A stretch of 8,293 bases of DNA from an uncultured Mycoplasmatota bacterium (lineage in GTDB: Bacteria > Bacillota_I > Bacilli_A > RF39 > UBA660): contig USET01000045.1 in the NCBI GenBank assembly GCA_900553765.1, positions 1-8,293 of the forward strand, in the 5' to 3' direction. Each line of letters opens with the position of its first letter. Within the stretch, counting starts at the first letter, position 1. Below are positions 5,772-8,293 of this stretch, in pieces. The translations under genes were made by a program, and so were the position numbers. Below the pieces are notes generated by a model that saw only the letters and a list, made by a program, of their open reading frames with translations, did no database searches and was not told the DNA's origin.

Positions 5772-5839
5772 AATTTAATATAATTTACATCTTCTATCAT
5801 ATTGTCAAACATCATGTGAATCCTCATCTTTTCTTCCAT
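5741..5839 (-). CDS. Candidate small protein, 32 residues, unknown function
   Basis: A short frame from ATG 5837-5839 to TAG 5741-5743, preceded by a strong AGAGGTGAG site at normal spacing. The peptide starts MEEKMRIHMMFDNMIEDV and ends TYFRYIYK; it is Met-rich, with no signal peptide or membrane helix. I do not recognise it. In favour of a real gene: the good ribosome binding site, its place between the pilin-like stop codon and a strong terminator, and the fact that its ribosome-binding context (AGAGGTGAGACA-C/T-ATGG) matches that of the GH25 gene. Against: it is short, and its last codons are constrained by the terminator hairpin. No convincing promoter lies between it and the pilin-like gene, so it is probably read from the latter's transcript. 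The frame may also matter only as a leader. Confidence 0.45.
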   Translation of the reverse strand: MEEKMRIHMMFDNMIEDVNYIKLATYFRYIYK

Positions 5840-5871
5840 GTGTCTCACCTCTATATAGAGTCTAACACACG
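5837..5871 (-). promoter_or_regulatory. Hairpin that can hide the small ORF start codon
   Basis: In the RNA, CGUGUGU (5871-5865) can pair with ACACAUG (5843-5837; one G-U pair), fully burying the AUG. Inside, the palindrome CTCTATATAGAG (5849-5860) gives a second 4-bp stem that takes up part of the Shine-Dalgarno sequence. The pairing is visible; its role in control (temperature, protein or RNA binding) is inference. Confidence 0.35.
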
Positions 5872-5918
5872 AAAATTTATCTGTCCTGCTGTTCGACAAA
5901 ACTAGAAAAAACTAGACC

Positions 5919-7355
5919 TTAAATTGCGATGACAGTAACACGGTAACCAACTTGAGCATTATACGTTCCTGTTCCTGATGAAAAGGAAAATATTCCGGAC
6001 GTAGCTCCACTACCTGCTCCTCCACGGATAAACCATGGCTGTGCACTCGTCACCATCTGCGCTGTATCTCCATACCATGTAGCAACTTCTTTTACTGCAT
6101 CTCCATTTAAAGAGACTTCATAATTTGTTGCACTATATGAACTATAATAGTCATAATATTTTGTCTCTGGAAGTTCTGTCATATGTGACTCTCCAATCTC
6201 TCCAAGATTGTTTCCCATCACGTACTCTCCGACTCCACCACTCATATCGTATACCCCATATATATTTCCAGTTGTAGATTGTGCGACATTCGACTGGTAA
6301 TTTCCTCCTCCAGTTTTTCCACTTCCATTTGCTGTAATTTCTTTTAATGTACCATATTTTGAATGTGATAAGTAAGCTACTGCTCCCCATTCGCTATTCT
6401 TCATTAAATGAGTATCTGATTTTCTTTCGTTAAAACCATGACGAGATGCGGTACTCGTACTAAAGCTACGAGACGATTCAAAATAAGTGTTTAAGCTCTC
6501 TCCTGATATTGGCGTAACATTAGGTAATACTGTCGGTTGATCTGACGTTCCTGTCGTTTCGAACTTTCCAACCCAAAATCCACTGATCTCTCTTCCACCA
6601 AAACGGAATGCTGGATGTGTAATTAAACTTTCATCACTCGTCGTTCCTAAATTAAATGAAATTTCAATCTCCGTTGGTCCCGTCGTGAATGCTCGATATT
6701 GAAATCTTGGAATCCATACGTAATAACCGACGACATCTACTGGATCAACGACATCTCCCACTTTCGCTGTCCTATACTTTTCACGCTGCGATGGCGTTAC
6801 AGTAATTGCATTCGCCCATTTTTTTTCTCCGTAATTATACCACTCATTATTCTCGTAATTTGCTTCGCTTGCAATCACCCAAGAACCTTGCGAAGCATCC
6901 CATACAACCGGATACATATTGGCAAGTAATTCTGGTGTAGATGCTCCAGAGGTATCGGCAATTTTTGGACATTCTCCCGCATCTTTCACGATAATCTCAC
7001 TAGATTTAAACGGTTTAATTCCACAGAATTGTCCATTGCTCGCTTCTATTTTAGTGTTACCTTTCAGATCGATTTCAATCGTTCCATTTCCCTCGATACT
7101 TCCGTTATAATCAATTTTTTCATCATTATAAACAATTTTTCCGTTTTTAATTTCATACATATGCCGGTCATAATCGTATTCTGCACTATCTTGTGATACT
7201 GCGCGTAGTATCCCCATTAAAGTTTCTTTATAGCCACTCTGACGTGCTGTAAAAATTGCATCCATAAAATTAGGCGCAATGACAAGTACTATAATTCCAA
7301 GTACGACAATCACGGCTAATAATTCGATTAATGTAAAACCATATCTTCGTCTCAT
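5919..7355 (-). CDS. Prepilin-like protein with FGE/C-type-lectin-fold C-terminal domain
   Basis: A 478-residue surface protein. The N-terminus MRRRYG-FTLIELLAVIVVL is a type IV prepilin signal: cleavage expected after Gly6, Glu at position 5 of the mature protein (residue 11), then a hydrophobic helix to about residue 28. Residues 30-130 are pilin-like and contain the only two cysteines (111 and 129), a possible disulfide. From about 205 on, segments such as VGYYVWIPRFQYR, SGFWVGKFETTG (258-269), MKNSEWGAVAYLS (318-330), NIYGVYDMSGGVGEYVMG (364-381), WFIRGG (441-446) and GYRV (470-473) match the formylglycine-generating-enzyme/C-type-lectin fold. No cysteine lies in that part, so the copper-binding catalytic pair of true FGE is missing and a binding role is likelier. 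The ATG follows AGAGGGATC. No pilus motor or prepilin peptidase genes are in the window. It stands between thrS and gpsB with its own strong promoter. Confidence 0.8.
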   Translation of the reverse strand: MRRRYGFTLIELLAVIVVLGIIVLVIAPNFMDAIFTARQSGYKETLMGILRAVSQDSAEYDYDRHMYEIKNGKIVYNDEKIDYNGSIEGNGTIEIDLKGNTKIEASNGQFCGIKPFKSSEIIVKDAGECPKIADTSGASTPELLANMYPVVWDASQGSWVIASEANYENNEWYNYGEKKWANAITVTPSQREKYRTAKVGDVVDPVDVVGYYVWIPRFQYRAFTTGPTEIEISFNLGTTSDESLITHPAFRFGGREISGFWVGKFETTGTSDQPTVLPNVTPISGESLNTYFESSRSFSTSTASRHGFNERKSDTHLMKNSEWGAVAYLSHSKYGTLKEITANGSGKTGGGNYQSNVAQSTTGNIYGVYDMSGGVGEYVMGNNLGEIGESHMTELPETKYYDYYSSYSATNYEVSLNGDAVKEVATWYGDTAQMVTSAQPWFIRGGAGSGATSGIFSFSSGTGTYNAQVGYRVTVIAI

Positions 7356-7376
7356 AAGATCCCTCTATTCTTTTAT

Positions 7377-7405
7377 ATTATAACAACATTCCAATTCTTT
7401 TTCAA
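7377..7405 (-). promoter_or_regulatory. Strong promoter of the prepilin-like gene
   Basis: On the minus strand TTGAAA (7405-7400), exactly 17 bases, then TATAAT (7382-7377) with a TGT just upstream (extended -10). The leader to the ATG is about 15 bases. It lies directly downstream of the thrS terminator. Confidence 0.85.
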
Positions 7406-7406
7406 T

Positions 7407-7435
7407 CAAAAGAAAGTAGCCATATCGACTACTTT
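7407..7435 (-). terminator. thrS terminator
   Basis: On the minus strand AAAGTAG (7435-7429) pairs with CTACTTT (7419-7413) around a 9-base loop, followed by CTTTT. The last thrS sense codon and its TAG stop codon form the upstream arm. Confidence 0.65.
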
Positions 7436-8293
7436 ACAATTTTTTTCTCTTTGATTTCTTCTTCGATCATGTCGACAAATTCATTTGTTGCAACTGTCGT
7501 TGTCTTTTGTTCTCCATGCAAACGATAACTAATTAAATTTTCGTCGCGTTCTTTATCTCCTAAAACAAGAATATAAGGAACCTTCTTCGTCTGTGCTTCA
7601 CGCATACGATATCCAAGCTTCTCATCTCTATCATCCAACGTTACTCGAATATTTTTCTCTTCTAACACTGCCTTTATCTTCTCAGCATATTCTAAGTGAT
7701 ATTCGTTATTTACTGGAATGATACTTACTTGTACAGGCGCTAACCAAGTTGGGAATGCACCCTTTGTCTCTTCTATTAAAAATGCAGTAAATCTGTCAAA
7801 TGTACCAAATATTGCTCTATGAAGAACGACAGGAACTTGCTTCTCTCCCTTATTGTCAATGTATGATAAATCAAATCGTCTTGGAAGTAAGAAATCCAAT
7901 TGGCAAGTTGATAATGTAACCTCTGCCCCAACCGCTGGTTTCACTTCGACATCTAATTTAGGACCATAAAAAGCAGCTTCTCCAATTGCTTCAAAATATT
8001 CGACGCCAAGTTCATTTAAAACTTCTCTTAATCTTTCTTCAGCATTATTCCACATTTCATCATCATCAAAATATTTTTCTTTATCTTCAGGATCGCGGAG
8101 CGACAATCTAAATTTATAATCTTTAATTCCAAAATCTTTATATACATCGAGAATTAAATTAACAACTTTTTTGAACTCTTCTCCAATCTGTTCCGGAGTT
8201 ACAAACAGATGAGCATCATTTTGGCACATGCATCTTACACGTTCTAATCCTTTCACAGCACCTGACGCTTCATATCTAAAATCTGTTGCAAAC
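7429..8293 (-). CDS. thrS: Threonine-tRNA ligase (C-terminal part, cut by window edge)
   Basis: The last 287 codons of a class II aminoacyl-tRNA synthetase that charges tRNA-Thr; the start lies beyond the right edge and the frame is open to 8293. The visible part opens in motif 2 ([16 protein letters not shown]), followed by NDAHLF, whose His corresponds to a zinc ligand of bacterial ThrRS. Motif 3 is [19 protein letters not shown], containing the other zinc-binding His and the ATP-binding Arg. [16 protein letters not shown] is typical of ThrRS. After [10 protein letters not shown] comes the anticodon-binding domain ([30 protein letters not shown]), ending in a lysine-rich tail. The N-terminal TGS and editing domains are outside the window. 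Any T-box leader would also lie outside. The gene ends in its own hairpin terminator. Confidence 0.96.
   Translation of the reverse strand, partial: FATDFRYEASGAVKGLERVRCMCQNDAHLFVTPEQIGEEFKKVVNLILDVYKDFGIKDYKFRLSLRDPEDKEKYFDDDEMWNNAEERLREVLNELGVEYFEAIGEAAFYGPKLDVEVKPAVGAEVTLSTCQLDFLLPRRFDLSYIDNKGEKQVPVVLHRAIFGTFDRFTAFLIEETKGAFPTWLAPVQVSIIPVNNEYHLEYAEKIKAVLEEKNIRVTLDDRDEKLGYRMREAQTKKVPYILVLGDKERDENLISYRLHGEQKTTTVATNEFVDMIEEEIKEKKIVK

Noticed and set aside
5890..5905. Second LexA-type box near CGAACAGCAGGAC
   Set aside because: The second half-site is GGAC and not GTTC/GTTT, so it does not match.
5925..6060. Diversity-generating retroelement variable region at the C-terminus of the lectin-fold protein
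   Set aside because: The fold is of the type targeted by such systems, but the 3' end is not rich in AAY codons, and no reverse transcriptase or template repeat is in the window.
6151..7110. Three short open frames within the prepilin-like gene (6151-6390 minus, 6699-6929 plus, 6919-7110 plus)
   Set aside because: All lie inside the well-supported prepilin-like gene in other frames and show no protein-family features.
1..8293. CRISPR arrays, insertion sequences, integrases, attachment sites
   Set aside because: No regularly spaced repeats, transposase or integrase motifs, or terminal inverted repeats were seen on either strand.

Overview
The window reads as chromosomal DNA of a low-GC Gram-positive bacterium (Firmicutes, class Bacilli, possibly an uncultured gut lineage near the Erysipelotrichia/RF39 side). 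The evidence is a Bacillus-type (type B) RNase P RNA beside gpsB, a rodZ-like/pgsA/recA block, a LexA (DinR)-type box upstream of recA, strong AGGAGG-type ribosome binding sites, and AT-rich sigma-A promoters with intrinsic terminators. The standard genetic code fits: TGA is used as a stop and TGG encodes Trp. The genus cannot be named from the sequence alone.

Layout. Positions 1-167 (minus) hold the N-terminus of a GH25 lysozyme cut by the left edge. Next is a histidine-phosphatase (phosphoglycerate mutase-like) gene, 243-863 (minus). The gap 864-1145 is not empty: it holds the mutase promoter, a candidate structured small RNA on the plus strand (about 953-1093) with its own -10 box and terminator, and the promoter of a tRNA-Ser(GCU) gene at 1146-1236. 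A PepC/bleomycin-hydrolase-type aminopeptidase follows at 1303-2613 (plus) and converges on recA (2626-3660, minus) across a shared terminator. From there everything is on the minus strand. Read in the direction of transcription (right to left) the order is thrS (cut by the right edge), a prepilin-like protein with a C-type-lectin/FGE-like C-terminal domain, a 32-codon small ORF, gpsB, rnpB, a rodZ-like gene, pgsA and recA.

How the genes relate. gpsB, the rodZ-like gene and pgsA serve cell-envelope growth and membrane lipid synthesis. rnpB and tRNA-Ser belong to RNA metabolism, thrS to translation, recA to DNA repair with an SOS-type operator. The rodZ-pgsA-recA order is the familiar Firmicutes block but cinA, usually between pgsA and recA, is absent. 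Genes are tightly packed: several stop codons lie inside terminator hairpins, and rnpB starts within two bases of the gpsB stop codon.

Most worth a second look: the candidate small RNA at 953-1093; the 32-codon ORF at 5741-5839, whose start codon can be buried in a hairpin; the similar ribosome-binding-site hairpin ahead of the GH25 gene; and the pilin/lectin-fold fusion at 5919-7355. No CRISPR array, insertion sequence, integrase or reverse transcriptase was seen.
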